A stretch of DNA of 64,000 bases. It comes from Novosphingobium chloroacetimidivorans (lineage in GTDB: Bacteria; Pseudomonadota; Alphaproteobacteria; Sphingomonadales; Sphingomonadaceae). Of the stretch, positions 20,501 through 29,469 are shown in pieces. The notes beneath the pieces are model-generated. The model did no database searches. It had not been told where the DNA came from and saw only the letters and a program-made list of their open reading frames with translations. A program made the translations under genes and the position numbers. How positions within the stretch are numbered: position 1 is the stretch's first letter; every line of letters begins with the position of its first letter. The stretch lies in contig NZ_JACHLR010000011.1 of NCBI RefSeq assembly GCF_014204535.1, positions 62,001 to 126,000 on the forward strand, read 5' to 3'.

Positions 20501-20702
20501 GCTGCTCGATGATCTGGGTGGTGGTATTCTCCAGCGTCTGGGCATCGGCGCCGGGATAGGTGGCGTTGATCGTCACGGTCGGTGACGCGATGGCCGGGAA
20601 CTGGGCCACGGGCAGCGTGCGGATGGCGAGAATCCCCGCCAGCATCAACAGGATGGCGATGACCCATGCGAAGATGGGCCGATCAATGAAGTAGCGTGCC
20701 AT
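17538..20702 (-). CDS. RND multidrug efflux permease (HAE1/AcrB family)
   Basis: 1054 residues, typical length. Begins [20 protein letters not shown] (TM1). Proton-relay region in TM4 [24 protein letters not shown] contains the paired Asp residues. Also seen: [26 protein letters not shown], and the TM10 region [12 protein letters not shown]. Two large periplasmic loops are present. It is an inner-membrane proton-driven exporter of hydrophobic drugs, working with the adaptor and outer-membrane factor in the same operon. The order adaptor-pump-channel with gaps of 6 and 3 bases indicates one transcript, probably repressed by the divergent TetR protein. Confidence 0.96.
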   Translation of the reverse strand: MARYFIDRPIFAWVIAILLMLAGILAIRTLPVAQFPAIASPTVTINATYPGADAQTLENTTTQIIEQQLKGIDNLRYFDSSSSSAGQATVTLTFEQGTDPDIAQVQVQNKLQAATPLLPQEVQQQGLRVAKSSASFLLVVGLYSEDGTHDGADLADMVASRLLDPISRITGVGETQAFGSQYAMRVWVDPIKLNSYQLTIADVTAALREQNAQVSAGQLGAQPSPREQMLNATVSVQSRLQTPEEFGAIRLKSDANGAIVRLSDVARVELGSEVYGFDLKFNGKPATGFGINLAPGANALDTVDAVKERVAELSKTFPGDVKVVYPYDSTPFVRLSVEQVIHTLVEAVVLVFVVMFVFLQNWRATLIPTIAVPVVLLGTFAVMALAGYSINTLTLFGMVLAIGLLVDDAIVVVENVERLITTEGLSPKNAARKSMDEISGALIGIGLVLSAVFLPMAFFGGSTGVIYRQFSLTIVAAMVLSVLVALILTPALCATILKPHDPEKKHGNGLAARFFRWFNDRFDRGTQAYERGVTRTARSWKRSLLIYAVIVGGMALLFWRLPTGFLPDEDQGSMFVVVQGPSGATAPRTERALEFVREVLSKDPAVESAFTLNGFSFSGQGQNAGIAFVKLKDWDKRKGADNRAQAVVQRANKQFPAFKDATIFALIPPAVQELGDATGFDAQLVDNEGIGHARLLAARNQLLGLAAQDKRLVQVRPLSLDDAPQLKVNVDQDKARALGLNLGEASSTIATAWGGSYVNDFIDRGRVKRVYVQADAPFRLQPENLNDFYVRGQSGQMAPYSAFSNVDWALAPLQLTRFNGAPSMQIQGAAAPGVSSGQALKIMKELHGKLPAGTSLEWASLSYEEQLSSGQAPMLYALSLLIVFLCLAALYESWTVPISVLLVVPLGVVGALAAAAITGLNNDIYLQVGLITTIGVSAKNAILIVEFAEERVLGGMKPFQAAIEAARLRLRPILMTSLAFIFGVLPLAISTGAGAGGQNAIGRAVVGGMLTATVFAIFLVPMFFVVVLRLFGKGGDNKPAVSDEPEGEPAQQGA

Positions 20703-20708
20703 GTGGGG

Positions 20709-21875
20709 TTACTTCGCTCCGGCCTGGGCCGGCGACGCGGGCCGAGCTGGCGCCGATGCCCGGAAAGGCACCGGCTTCACAGTGGCCCCGGGCCGGGCCG
20801 CCTGGCCTCCTTCCATGACGACGCGGTCGCCAGGTTTCAGGCCGGAAGTCACCAGCCAGTCGCTGCCGATCACCCGATCGGTCTTGAGCACGCGCTGGGC
20901 CACCTTGTTGTCGGGTCCAACCACCAGCGCGACGGGCTCGCCGCGCTCGTTGCGGGTGACGGCCTGTTGCGGGACGAACAGCGCATCGCCCTGCACGCCC
21001 TCGACGAGTTCGGCGCGCACGTACATGCCAGGCAGCAGCAACGCGCGCGGATTGGGAAACACCGCCCGGATCGTCTGTGTGCCGGTGGTCGGATCGACGC
21101 TCACGTCCGCGAACTGGAGCCGACCCTCGACCGGGTAAATTGAGCCGTCCTCCAGCCGCAGCCGCACGCGCGCCGCATCGCCACCGCGCGACAGCGCGCC
21201 GGCGAGCATCTGCTGGCGCAGCCGCAGAAGCTCGGCGCTCGATTGCGGCACATCGACGAAGATCGGGTCGAGGCGCTGGATGGTGACGAGGGCATCGCCC
21301 TGCCCGGCCGTCGCCAGACCGCCGGTCGTGACCACGCTGCGCCCGATGCGGCCCGAGATCGGCGCGCGCACGGTAGTGCGCGCCAGATCGATTTCGGCGC
21401 TGCGGACCGCCGCCTGCTGCGCCGAAACATCGGCCCTCGCCTGCTGCGCCGACGTGATCGCGTTCTCGTAGTCCTGCCGGGCGATGGCATTGATGCGCAC
21501 CAGCTCGCCGTACCGACGCTGTAGCGCAGCACTGGAGGCGATCGAGGCACGCGCGCGGGCCAACGCGGCGCGCGCGCTGGCGACCTGCTGCACGTAAGGC
21601 TGAGGATCGATGCGGTAGAGCGGCTGCCCCTTGGCGACGGTATCGCCTTCCTGGAACAGGCGCGCCACGATCAGGCCGTTCACCTGCGGCCGCACTTCCG
21701 ACGTCTCGAAAGCCGCGGTCCGGCCCGGCAGCGTGACAGTCAGCGTGGCGGGGCGCGCCTTCACCTCCACCACAGCCACTTCCGGAGTGGGTGGAGCGGT
21801 TTGCTCCTTCTCGCCAGACCCGCACGCCGCGAGCAGGAAGGAAGCGAGAAGTGCTGCGCGTGTTAGATGAGCCAT
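20709..21875 (-). CDS. RND efflux periplasmic adaptor (AcrA/MexA family)
   Basis: 388 residues. The lipoprotein signal ends in LLAAC, so the protein should be anchored to the inner membrane. Membrane-fusion features are present: VTLPGRTAAFETSEVRPQVNG..VARLFQEGD.V.KGQPLYRIDP, the hairpin region, PISGRIGRS, and the beta-barrel VFPNPRALLLPGMYVRAEL. The start at 21875 is used because the lipobox then falls at the right distance; the longer frame runs into the operator. First gene of the three-gene pump operon. Confidence 0.94.
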   Translation of the reverse strand: MAHLTRAALLASFLLAACGSGEKEQTAPPTPEVAVVEVKARPATLTVTLPGRTAAFETSEVRPQVNGLIVARLFQEGDTVAKGQPLYRIDPQPYVQQVASARAALARARASIASSAALQRRYGELVRINAIARQDYENAITSAQQARADVSAQQAAVRSAEIDLARTTVRAPISGRIGRSVVTTGGLATAGQGDALVTIQRLDPIFVDVPQSSAELLRLRQQMLAGALSRGGDAARVRLRLEDGSIYPVEGRLQFADVSVDPTTGTQTIRAVFPNPRALLLPGMYVRAELVEGVQGDALFVPQQAVTRNERGEPVALVVGPDNKVAQRVLKTDRVIGSDWLVTSGLKPGDRVVMEGGQAARPGATVKPVPFRASAPARPASPAQAGAK

Positions 21876-21907
21876 CGAGATCCCGGTGCTTGACGCAGAT
21901 TGACTTA

Positions 21908-21931
21908 ATGTGAGTGATCGTTCACTCACAT
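21908..21931. promoter_or_regulatory. Operator palindrome for the TetR-type regulator
   Basis: Perfect dyad: ATGTGAGTGA, four bases, TCACTCACAT, midway between the divergent adaptor and TetR genes. The core TGAGTGA..G.TCACTCA is of the TetR/AcrR operator type, so one site could repress both directions. Confidence 0.8.
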
Positions 21932-21971
21932 GCTGCTACTGCGAAGAAGGCGGAGCGTCAAGGGAGCAAAG

Positions 21972-22598
21972 ATGCCTGATCCATCTAACCTGCACACACT
22001 CACAGGCGGCCGTCGCACCGCGCAGGTGCGTCGTGAACGTATCATCGCGGCGGCGCGCACCTTGTTTGCGCAGCATGGCTTCGATGGCACCGGAATGGCT
22101 CAGATCGCCAGGGAGTCGCAGGTTCTGGTCGGGCAGATCTATCGCGACTTTGCGGGCAAGGAGGACCTGATCGCCGCAATCGTGGAGCGCGACTTGGCCG
22201 ACCTGCTCGACGATCCGCAGCTTGCCAACGCCATGGCATCTGGCGACGCCGATCGGCTTTCGCAGTGGGTGCGCGGGTTTATCGGCAACACCATGGATGA
22301 GGACATGCGCAAAGTGCTGGCGCATATCTTGTCGGAAGGAACCCGCAATCCGCGGATCGCGGTGATCCTTGAACAGGCCAACCAAAGCCTGCGCGATCGG
22401 ATCGCCAGCGCCGCGCAGATCTGGATCCCCGATCCGGAGAAAGGTGCCGAGCGGCTCGCGCTGGCCGACCTCATTCTCACCGTCTGCGGAGCGCTTCATC
22501 ACCGGCGTATATTCGGTTTGCCTGCCAATCCGCATATCACGCAAAAGATGATCGCCCTCGTCGAAGCCGAAGTCGAGCGAGTCAGCACGCCGGGCTGA
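21972..22598 (+). CDS. TetR/AcrR-family repressor of the efflux operon
   Basis: 208 residues. An N-terminal TetR DNA-binding domain is clear: RRERIIAAARTLFAQHGFDGTGMAQIARESQVLVGQIYRDFAGKEDLI. The C-terminal ligand-binding domain is helical (DMRKVLAHILSEGTRNPRIAVILEQANQ). The start at 21972 follows AAGGGAGC; the longer frame begins inside the operator. It is divergent from the RND operon and separated from it by the palindrome at 21908-21931. Regulation of the pump and of itself is inferred from this layout, not shown. Confidence 0.92.
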   Translation: MPDPSNLHTLTGGRRTAQVRRERIIAAARTLFAQHGFDGTGMAQIARESQVLVGQIYRDFAGKEDLIAAIVERDLADLLDDPQLANAMASGDADRLSQWVRGFIGNTMDEDMRKVLAHILSEGTRNPRIAVILEQANQSLRDRIASAAQIWIPDPEKGAERLALADLILTVCGALHHRRIFGLPANPHITQKMIALVEAEVERVSTPG

Positions 22599-22659
22599 GC
22601 CGCCGCTCCTTTGCGCTTGATTCGCCAAGCTGCATCACTTCGTCGAGCGGCTCCGGCCG

Positions 22660-22962
22660 CCGTTCGCCTGGACCTCAACCTGACGGTCCCGATCCTGAAC
22701 GACAAATGCCTAGGCATGATCCAGTGGAAGCAGGCCAACATGGGCTTGCCGGACTTCGGCCTATCCTATGGCAATCGCGATTTTGTCTAGAACGCCCGCT
22801 GCTATGGCGCGCAAGGCTGCCGTGTCGAGAGCACCGCGCACTTGCAGCAGCTGCTGGCGCCTTGTCGCGACACGCCCGGCGTGCACCCGATCGACTACTT
22901 GGAAACCGACCGTATCCTCAACGTCGAGATCAAGGAACTCTCGGCACGACTCCGATACCTTC
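22660..22962 (+). pseudogene. Remnant of an acetolactate-synthase-like TPP enzyme (C-terminus)
   Basis: In one frame the sequence reads VRLDLNLTVPILNDKCLGMI, then QWKQANMGLPDFGLSYGNRDFV, a TAG stop (at 22788), then NARCYGAQGCRVESTAHLQQLL and GVHPIDYLETDRILNVEIKEL. This matches the C-terminal TPP-binding region of acetolactate synthase/AlsS (ILNDNAYGMI.WKQ..., VDYSENE..LN.E). No N-terminal or middle part remains. It is therefore a decayed fragment, not a gene. The rest of the gap to 23206 shows nothing recognisable. Confidence 0.75.
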
Positions 22963-23206
22963 GGGCGCAAACCGTTGGGCGCGCTCTGAGCAATCCAGTG
23001 ACCCGTCTCCCGGGCGGGTCATAGACGGGGACTCTGCCTCACATCCGATTTGTGCAGCTTCTCCGACATGGCTGATTGCGAGATTGTAAGCTCGGAAAAG
23101 CCGAAGGACGAAGGCGGCCCCGAACGGGTCGGCGCGACACGCGCCGCTTGCACAAGGAGCGCCTACCCCGACCGAGGCCGCAGCAACGTAATCGAGAGAT
23201 GGGTTG

Positions 23207-24199
23207 ATGAGCGACACGATTGCAGCCGAACGACCGTCCTACATGGTGAGTGCCCCCGTCACGATGGGGCTCGACAACCTTCCCCGTGTTCAGGGCGGCC
23301 CGGTCAAGCAGGCGTTCTTTACCCATTTCCAGCCGGCATTCCTCATCGCGATCGTCGCCTTCTACTACTATGCGCCGGATGCCTGGGTGAAGCCATCGGT
23401 CACGCTGTGGATCGGGCTTGGCGTCAAGTTCTTCATGCTGGCGCTCGAATGGGTCAGCCCGCGGCACAAGAGCTGGCAGCACACCTGGAAGGAGCTCGCC
23501 TGCGATACCTTCTACGTCGCCATGGGCATGATGGTGGTGCGGGTGGTCTTCGCGCCGATCAACGACGACGCGATCATCGCCTGGTTCCAGGACACCTTCG
23601 ACATGGCGAAGTTCGCCTGGTTCATGAGCATGCCGCTGCTGCTCCAGGCCTTCCTGATCTCGTTCATCGGCGACTACTTCCAGTACTGGATGCATCGCGG
23701 CATGCACAACTGGTACCCGCTGTGGGTCACCCACGCGCCGCACCACTTCGTGACCCAGCTGAACATCCAGAAGGGCAGCGTCGGCAATCCGATCGAGATC
23801 TTCCTGATCGGCCTGGGCGTCGGCGGCATGTTCGACTTCCTGCCGCGCGCGGTGCTCCTGGCCGGTGCCTTCGGCCTGGCGGTCGGCACCTACCAGCACT
23901 GCAACATCCGCTTCAACACGCCTCGCTGGTGGTTCAAGATCTTCAACACGACCGAGCACCACAGCCTCCACCACGCGCAGGATTACGACAGCACGCGCAG
24001 CAACTATTCGGGCACCTGGATCTTCATCGACCGCTTCCACGGCACCTGCCGCGATGGCGAGGCGGAGCTCCTGGGCCAGGAAGGCGGCCGCCGCATGTCG
24101 ATCTGGGAGACGATGCACTACACCTTCTCCGAGCCGTACAAGCTGATCAAGGCCAAGTTCGCCGACCGTCGCCCGATCACCGCAGTTCCGGCCGAGTAA
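23207..24199 (+). CDS. Sterol desaturase/fatty acid hydroxylase family protein
   Basis: 330 residues of the membrane di-iron FA-hydroxylase superfamily. The histidine clusters are HRGMH (HX3H), HAPHH (HX2HH) and EHHSLHH (HHX2HH), giving the expected iron ligands. Several hydrophobic segments flank them (PAFLIAIVAFYYYA, LGVKFFMLALEWV, PLLLQAFLISFIGDYF, AVLLAGAFGLAVG). It probably hydroxylates or desaturates a lipid such as a carotenoid, sterol-like or fatty compound in the inner membrane. The start ATG at 23207 directly follows an in-frame TTG and lacks a strong ribosome site. Confidence 0.87.
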   Translation: MSDTIAAERPSYMVSAPVTMGLDNLPRVQGGPVKQAFFTHFQPAFLIAIVAFYYYAPDAWVKPSVTLWIGLGVKFFMLALEWVSPRHKSWQHTWKELACDTFYVAMGMMVVRVVFAPINDDAIIAWFQDTFDMAKFAWFMSMPLLLQAFLISFIGDYFQYWMHRGMHNWYPLWVTHAPHHFVTQLNIQKGSVGNPIEIFLIGLGVGGMFDFLPRAVLLAGAFGLAVGTYQHCNIRFNTPRWWFKIFNTTEHHSLHHAQDYDSTRSNYSGTWIFIDRFHGTCRDGEAELLGQEGGRRMSIWETMHYTFSEPYKLIKAKFADRRPITAVPAE

Positions 24200-24286
24200 G
24201 CCAAGCTGAGCTGGGATAGCCGGTCGCGGCATCGCCCGATCGAGCACGAGACCGCACACCGCGTGCGCCATTCGGAAGGAATACCT

Positions 24287-24979
24287 GTGAACCTGCGCGG
24301 CATCGACTGGATCTGGCGAGTTCGTGGCAGCATGAGGGTCGAGCCGATCCAGTCCCCGGCGGCCGCGTTCGCCAGGCTTGATCCCCTGTTCCAGGAACAG
24401 GGCACGTCGTACCGGGTCATCGGCGACACGCTGACCTTCACCAAGAAGGACCAGCGGCCGCAGGACAAGATGTCGGTCTTCGACCACGGGACCTTGCGCA
24501 TTTCCCACGGCACGCTTCGCTACGACATGATGAGCCGGGCGCTGCTCGCCTGCTTCCTGGCGCCGGTCCTGTTCTTCGCCGTCGGCAAGGCCAGCGTGGC
24601 GATCGATACATGGCGCAATCCGCCCGAACTCGCCAAGGCCAAGGAGGAAGCGGAAAAGAAGCGCTCCCGGGTAAAGCCGGAAGACGTGCCGATGAACCCG
24701 ATCGACGAATTCCTGGGCGCAGCCAAGCCCGAGAAGGAAAAGAAGAAGGAAGGCGAAGAAGTCGGCAAGCGCAAGCGCAAGCCGTCGATGACCACCGCCT
24801 ACGTCTTCATGGGCATCTTCTTCGCGCTGTGGATCCTTGGCCGTATCCTCGAGAACGTCCTGATCCACAAACGCCTGCGCAAGCTGCTGGCGGGCGAAAG
24901 CCTCGATCCGGCAACCGATGAGAGCCGGTCCGCCAACTCCGATCACGTGACGAGCAGTTTGAGGGCCGGCACCCGCTAG
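24287..24979 (+). CDS. Hypothetical protein with two membrane segments
   Basis: 230 residues beginning at GTG 24287, preceded by GGAAGGAA at good spacing. N-terminal ~85 residues are soluble. TM1 is near ALLACFLAPVLFFAVG, followed by a highly charged Lys/Glu-rich linker (AKAKEEAEKKRSR...EKEKKKEGEEVGKRKRK), and TM2 is TTAYVFMGIFFALWILGRIL. The C-terminus is short and basic then acidic. I do not recognise the family. The same-strand position 87 bases behind the sterol desaturase suggests possible co-expression. Confidence 0.65.
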   Translation: MNLRGIDWIWRVRGSMRVEPIQSPAAAFARLDPLFQEQGTSYRVIGDTLTFTKKDQRPQDKMSVFDHGTLRISHGTLRYDMMSRALLACFLAPVLFFAVGKASVAIDTWRNPPELAKAKEEAEKKRSRVKPEDVPMNPIDEFLGAAKPEKEKKKEGEEVGKRKRKPSMTTAYVFMGIFFALWILGRILENVLIHKRLRKLLAGESLDPATDESRSANSDHVTSSLRAGTR

Positions 24980-25464
24980 AGCGATCCCGCGCGCTTTCTC
25001 ATTCGGGACGGGGCGCTGAGGCGTAGCGGCTGCGCCGCTCGGCCCCGGTCGTTTAATCCAGGGGGCAACAGCGCCCGCCCGCCGGCCTCCCCCGAAAGAT
25101 TGGTCCGCTGACCTAGTAGCGCATGTGCCGGCCGGTTCGGCGCGCGCTACGGTCGGCTATGCCGGCTACGCTCAGGTTCTTGCATCCTGATTCCACGCGA
25201 AGACGCCGAGACACTCAGGAGAAAGTATTTCGCGCGTGCAGGCGCAACGGCGCGAAGATGAGGTGGGTCGCTCTATTGCAAGGCCGAAGCCTCGTGGAAG
25301 AGGCTCGGCTCGGCAACAGGATGAGGCCGAGGCGGGCCTTATCGGCCCGGCCATCGTCCTTTGTTAGCGCCCTTGCACCTTCGCGCGCGTCTCGACCCGC
25401 TCTCTTCGCGGGTTCGCGCCAGGCGCTCGATACTGCCCGCCTTTGCACCCGACGACCGGAGGCC
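24980..25464. other. Intergenic region without recognisable genes
   Basis: About 485 bases between a hypothetical gene and the convergent pgl gene. Open frames crossing it on both strands have the Arg/Ala-rich composition of GC-rich shadows and no family features. I see no tRNA, clear terminator or repeat. Confidence 0.5.
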
Positions 25465-26172
25465 TCAAGGCGCCCAGTGAATGTCGACGGGCAATTCGGT
25501 GCTCGCCAGGACACGCCCGATCGGAAGGGCCGAGGCCTTGCCTTGCTTGATCCCGGCCTCGATCACCTTGCGCTTGTCCTTGCCGGTGACGGCGATCATC
25601 AGCGCGCGCGCGGTGGTGATCGCGGCCAGGCTGAGGGTGACGCGGGGCACCGGCGCGTCGGCCGGCATCGGATCGGGCATGACGCCCAGCGCGCGGCGCT
25701 CCTTCGGGCCGGCGAGTGCTTCGTCGAGGTCCGGACCGGGGAAGATCGAGGCGGTATGCCCATCGGCGCCGACACCCAGCAGGCACAAGTCGAGCGGCCA
25801 GTGCAGGTCCTGCATCAGCGCATCGGCGGAACCTCCCGCCGCCTTGTAGTCGGGAAGCGCGTTGGGAACGATCGGCATGACGCGCGCGCCCTTGGGCAGG
25901 AAGTGCTTGGCCAGCACCGTCACGTTGCTGAGCGGATCGCCGAGCGGCACGATGCGCTCGTCGCTCGGGATGATCGTCACCCGCTTCCAGTCGAGCTTGG
26001 CGGCCGCCAGCGTCTCGTAGATCGGCACAGGCGTCTTGCCACCGGCAAGCGCGATCACCGCCGCGCCGCGCGCGTCGAGCGCGCTCTCGATGATGAAGCC
26101 GATGTCGCCGGCAACCGCCGCCGCCATTTCGGCTGCATCATCGTATTCCCACCATTCGACTTCTTCGCTCAC
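25465..26172 (-). CDS. pgl: 6-Phosphogluconolactonase
   Basis: 235 residues, standard for Pgl. Conserved sites: VIALAGGKTPVPIYE (phosphate binding), IIPSDERIVPLGDPLSN, and LCLLGVGADGHTASIFPGP with the catalytic His. The C-terminus has VTLSLAAI..ARALMIAVTGKDKRKV. It hydrolyses 6-phosphogluconolactone in the pentose phosphate/Entner-Doudoroff route. The start is GTG at 26172, chosen because AAGGGA lies 7 bases before it and the longer frame upstream overlaps the start region of rsmE. Usual neighbours zwf and edd are not visible here. Confidence 0.92.
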   Translation of the reverse strand: MSEEVEWWEYDDAAEMAAAVAGDIGFIIESALDARGAAVIALAGGKTPVPIYETLAAAKLDWKRVTIIPSDERIVPLGDPLSNVTVLAKHFLPKGARVMPIVPNALPDYKAAGGSADALMQDLHWPLDLCLLGVGADGHTASIFPGPDLDEALAGPKERRALGVMPDPMPADAPVPRVTLSLAAITTARALMIAVTGKDKRKVIEAGIKQGKASALPIGRVLASTELPVDIHWAP

Positions 26173-26434
26173 GGGCAATCCCTTCGTTGTTCCGCTTCTC
26201 GCCAGCCAGGGCGGCATGATGGGCCGATGCCTAGCCCAAGCGCCCCGACCCGCCAAACGCCGTTTGGCGAGAGATGGGGACAGCCGCGGCGCTGCTCGCT
26301 CCAGCGAACGAGACTTCGGCGCGCGCCGATGAGGCATCGGAGATCGGAACGGATGGCGCGATGCGATGGGCGTTCGGCCTCGCGTCAGCGATTCCCTGAT
26401 CGACACGAACAAAGCGCGGCGGCATGGAACCGCA

Positions 26435-27211
26435 ATGCCCGCCACTCCCGCCTGGCCGCCCCGAAGCGCCCCGCGCCTGTTCGTCACCGGTCCGCTCGCC
26501 GAAGCGATGGACCTGACGATCGACGGCCCGCAGGCGCATTACCTCACCCGCGTCATGCGCGCCGCGCCGGGCGATGCCGTCATCCTGTGCGACGACCTGA
26601 CCGGCGAGTGGGCTGCGCAAGTGAGGCATGCGGGCAAGCGCGACGTCACCCTCGACATCCGCACCCGGCTGCGCCCGCGCGAGCAGGTGCCGGATTTCTG
26701 GCTGTGCGCCGCGCTGCTCAAGAAGCCCAACTTCGATCTCGTGCTCGAGAAGGCGACCGAACTGGGCGTGCGGCGTATCCAGCCCCTGGTCACCCGCCGC
26801 TGCGTCGCCGACAAGCTCAACGACGAGCGCGCCCGCACGATCGTGACCGAAGCCGCCGAGCAGTGCGCGCGGACCGCCTTGCCGGAGCTGGCCGAACCCC
26901 TCCGCCTCGATGCCCTGCTCCGCGCTTGGCCTGGGGACCGCGCGCTGTTCTTCGCCGACGAGACCGGTGGCGAGCCGGCCGGCGAGTCGTTCCGTGCCCA
27001 CGCGGGTCCGGCGGCGCTGCTGATCGGCCCCGAAGGCGGCTTCGATCCGGCCGAGCGCGAGGCCATTCACGCGCTTCCGCAGGCCCGGCCCATCGGCCTT
27101 GGCCCTCGCATTCTGCGTGGCGAGACGGCTGCCATCGCGGGGTGCGCCTTGTGGATGGCCTTCGCAGGCGATTGGCACAATTCGCTGGCGCGGCAATCGC
27201 CGCTCGCTTAA
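26435..27211 (+). CDS. rsmE: 16S rRNA (uracil1498-N3)-methyltransferase
   Basis: 258 residues, RsmE family SPOUT enzyme. An N-terminal PUA-like domain is followed by the knot: LWLCAALLKK.NFDLVLEKATELGV (here WLCAALLKKPNFDLVLEKAT), then LLIGPEGGFDPAEREAI and IGLGPRILRGETAAIAG, the AdoMet-binding trefoil. It methylates U1498 of 16S rRNA at the decoding centre. ATG at 26435 gives the family's N-terminus. It is followed after 10 bases by gshA, an arrangement common in alphaproteobacteria. Confidence 0.95.
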   Translation: MPATPAWPPRSAPRLFVTGPLAEAMDLTIDGPQAHYLTRVMRAAPGDAVILCDDLTGEWAAQVRHAGKRDVTLDIRTRLRPREQVPDFWLCAALLKKPNFDLVLEKATELGVRRIQPLVTRRCVADKLNDERARTIVTEAAEQCARTALPELAEPLRLDALLRAWPGDRALFFADETGGEPAGESFRAHAGPAALLIGPEGGFDPAEREAIHALPQARPIGLGPRILRGETAAIAGCALWMAFAGDWHNSLARQSPLA

Positions 27212-27221
27212 CGGCTCGCGA

Positions 27222-28607
27222 ATGAGCACGCGTGAGGTTTCGGATCGCGAAGATCCGGTGATCGAGTCCATTTCGCAGCTGGCCGAGCCGATGGCTCGGG
27301 GCGAGAAGCCGCGCGACCGCTGGCGGATCGGCACCGAGCACGAGAAGCAGGTCTACCGCCTCGCCGACCATCGCGCGCCTTCCTACGACGAGCCCGGCGG
27401 CATCCGCGACTTGCTGAGCGGTTTGGGCGAATTCGGCTGGGAGCCGATCGAGGAGATCGGCCCGGGCGGCACCAGCAACGTCATCGCGCTGAAGGGCGTC
27501 GACGGCAACGTCAGCCTGGAACCGGCCGGCCAGCTCGAACTGTCGGGCGCACCGCTCGAAACGCTGCACGACACATGCAACGAGACCGGCCGCCACCTGG
27601 AGCAGGTCAAGGCGGTCGGCGACAAGCTGGGCCTGGGCTTCCTGGGCCTCGGCATGTGGCCCGACAAGACCCGCGAAGCGCTGCCCATCATGCCCAAGGG
27701 CCGCTACGACATCATGCTGCGGCACATGCCACGCGTGGGCTCGATGGGCCTCGACATGATGCTGCGCACCTGCACCATCCAGGTCAACCTCGACTACGCC
27801 AGCGAGGCGGACATGGTGCAGAAGTTCCGTGTCAGCCTGGCGCTGCAGCCGCTGGCGACCGCGCTGTTCGCCAATTCGCCGTTCACCGAAGGCAAGCCCA
27901 ACGGCATGCTTTCGTACCGCAGCCACATCTGGTCCGACACCGACCCGCACCGCACCGGCATGCTGCCCTTCGTGTTCGAAGAGGGGTTCGGATACGAGCG
28001 CTACGTCGACTACATGCTCGACGTGCCGATGTACTTCGTGTTCCGCGAGGGCCGCTATATCGGTGCCGCCGGCCTGTCGTTCCGCGACTTCATGGCGGGC
28101 AAGCTGTCGGTCCTGCCCGGCGAAGTGCCGCGCATGAGCGACTGGACCGACCACCTCTCCACCGCATTCCCCGAGGTGCGCCTCAAGTCGTTCCTGGAGA
28201 TGCGCGGCGCGGACGGCGGTCCATGGAACAAGATCTGCGCGCTGCCGGCGTTCTGGGTCGGCCTGCTCTACGATCAGGGCGCGCTCGACGCCGCATGGGA
28301 CCTGGTCAAAGACTGGGACATGGAGGGCCGCGAACGCCTGCGCAGCGAAGTGCCGCGTCTGGGGCTCGACGCGCCGCTGCCGGGCGGGGGAACGCTGAAG
28401 GACATCGCCGCGCAAGTGGTCGGCATCTCGCGCCAGGGCCTGGCCGCGCGTGGCAGGCTGAACTCCATGGGCGAGGACGAAACCGGCTTCCTGGCGCCCC
28501 TCGCCGAGATCGCGCAATCCGGCAAGGTTCCGGCCCAGCGTCTGCTCGACAAGTTCCACGGCGAGTGGGGCGGCGACATCTCGCGAGTCTACGAAGAACG
28601 ATTCTGA
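27222..28607 (+). CDS. gshA: Glutamate-cysteine ligase
   Basis: 461 residues of the proteobacterial/plant-type GCL. Seen: KPRDRWRIGTEHEKQVYR, SLEPAGQLELSGAPLETLH, FLGLGMWP, MPKGRYDIMLRHMPRVG..GLDMMLRTCTIQVNLDY, and LSFRDFMAGKL. It catalyses the first, rate-limiting step of glutathione synthesis from glutamate and cysteine in the cytosol. The start ATG at 27222 is 10 bases after the rsmE stop; the frame upstream overlaps rsmE. Co-transcription with rsmE is likely. Confidence 0.95.
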   Translation: MSTREVSDREDPVIESISQLAEPMARGEKPRDRWRIGTEHEKQVYRLADHRAPSYDEPGGIRDLLSGLGEFGWEPIEEIGPGGTSNVIALKGVDGNVSLEPAGQLELSGAPLETLHDTCNETGRHLEQVKAVGDKLGLGFLGLGMWPDKTREALPIMPKGRYDIMLRHMPRVGSMGLDMMLRTCTIQVNLDYASEADMVQKFRVSLALQPLATALFANSPFTEGKPNGMLSYRSHIWSDTDPHRTGMLPFVFEEGFGYERYVDYMLDVPMYFVFREGRYIGAAGLSFRDFMAGKLSVLPGEVPRMSDWTDHLSTAFPEVRLKSFLEMRGADGGPWNKICALPAFWVGLLYDQGALDAAWDLVKDWDMEGRERLRSEVPRLGLDAPLPGGGTLKDIAAQVVGISRQGLAARGRLNSMGEDETGFLAPLAEIAQSGKVPAQRLLDKFHGEWGGDISRVYEERF

Positions 28608-28740
28608 GGGCGAGACGCCGGTCCCTTCCGAGCTGGCGCGGCGTGAGCTGCGTGGTGGATGGTGTCGACGCCGGTGTGGTGTGCGGACGAGAGGATCGTC
28701 GATCCTGCAGACTGCCACCTGCCCCTGGACGGTAGGATCT

Positions 28741-29043
28741 GTCCTCCCCGGTACGGGGAGGGGGACCGCGCGCAGCGTGGTGGAGGGGAGTCTCGGCACG
28801 GCGAGAGGTCGCCGGCGGGTTCCTTTAGACTTGCGTGAGGACGCGAGTCCCCACCACCCCTCGCTGCGCGAGCGGTCCCCCTCCCCGACGCGGGGAGGAC
28901 AGATCCTCCCCTGCAATGGGAGGTGGCAGCCGCGTTAGCGGCTGACGGAGGGGTGTCACCGCCGGCGGAGTGCGCGACCGAGAGGGTTACACCCCTCCAC
29001 CACTCACTGCGTGAGCGGTCCCCCTCCCCTTGCAGGGGAGGAT
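28741..29043. repeat. Four GPPPR-type repeat units in alternating orientation
   Basis: Units at about 28741-28795 (-), 28848-28902 (+), 28904-28958 (-) and 28986-29043 (+). Each has a hairpin CTCCCC...GGGGAG next to GGTCCCCCTCCCC or its complement, then a CCACC..TGCG arm. They occupy the first half of the 860-base gap between gshA and the TonB receptor gene. The other half (29044-29469) contains no gene I can support. Confidence 0.8.
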
Positions 29044-29469
29044 CTGGGAAGCTGCAAGAGGAGGCGTTGGGCACAACTCGACCTCCGCCGGCGAACGCGG
29101 ACTTACGCCAAGAAGGAAAACCTCACGACGGACGTGCGGCCGGCGCGGCCTGGCGCGACAGGCTTGGCTCGGGTTCCGGTTTGCGAACGGCTGGCGGAGG
29201 AACACGCAAGCGTGTCGCCAACTCGGCCTTGTTGGTGCGAAGCGCCGGCGGGCAAGGCTCGCGGGAACTGTGCCGGCTCCGGGCTGGAGTGCAGCCTCCA
29301 GGCGGGATAGTGCGTCGCATCGAGGGTGCAGGCGCCCGTCTCTAGGCGCCGGCCGCATGGTGCGGGGTTGGTCGAACGAGGCCTTCGCTCACCCGCACCC
29401 GCCGTGTACCGGAGCCGAGCTTTCACCTGGCTCCGGTGCTGCGCCATATAACCCAAATGGTTCGCAATG

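Noticed and set aside
23039-24946. 635-codon minus-strand frame opposite the sterol desaturase gene
   Set aside because: Shadow of the histidine-cluster protein; low-complexity charged sequence without motifs.
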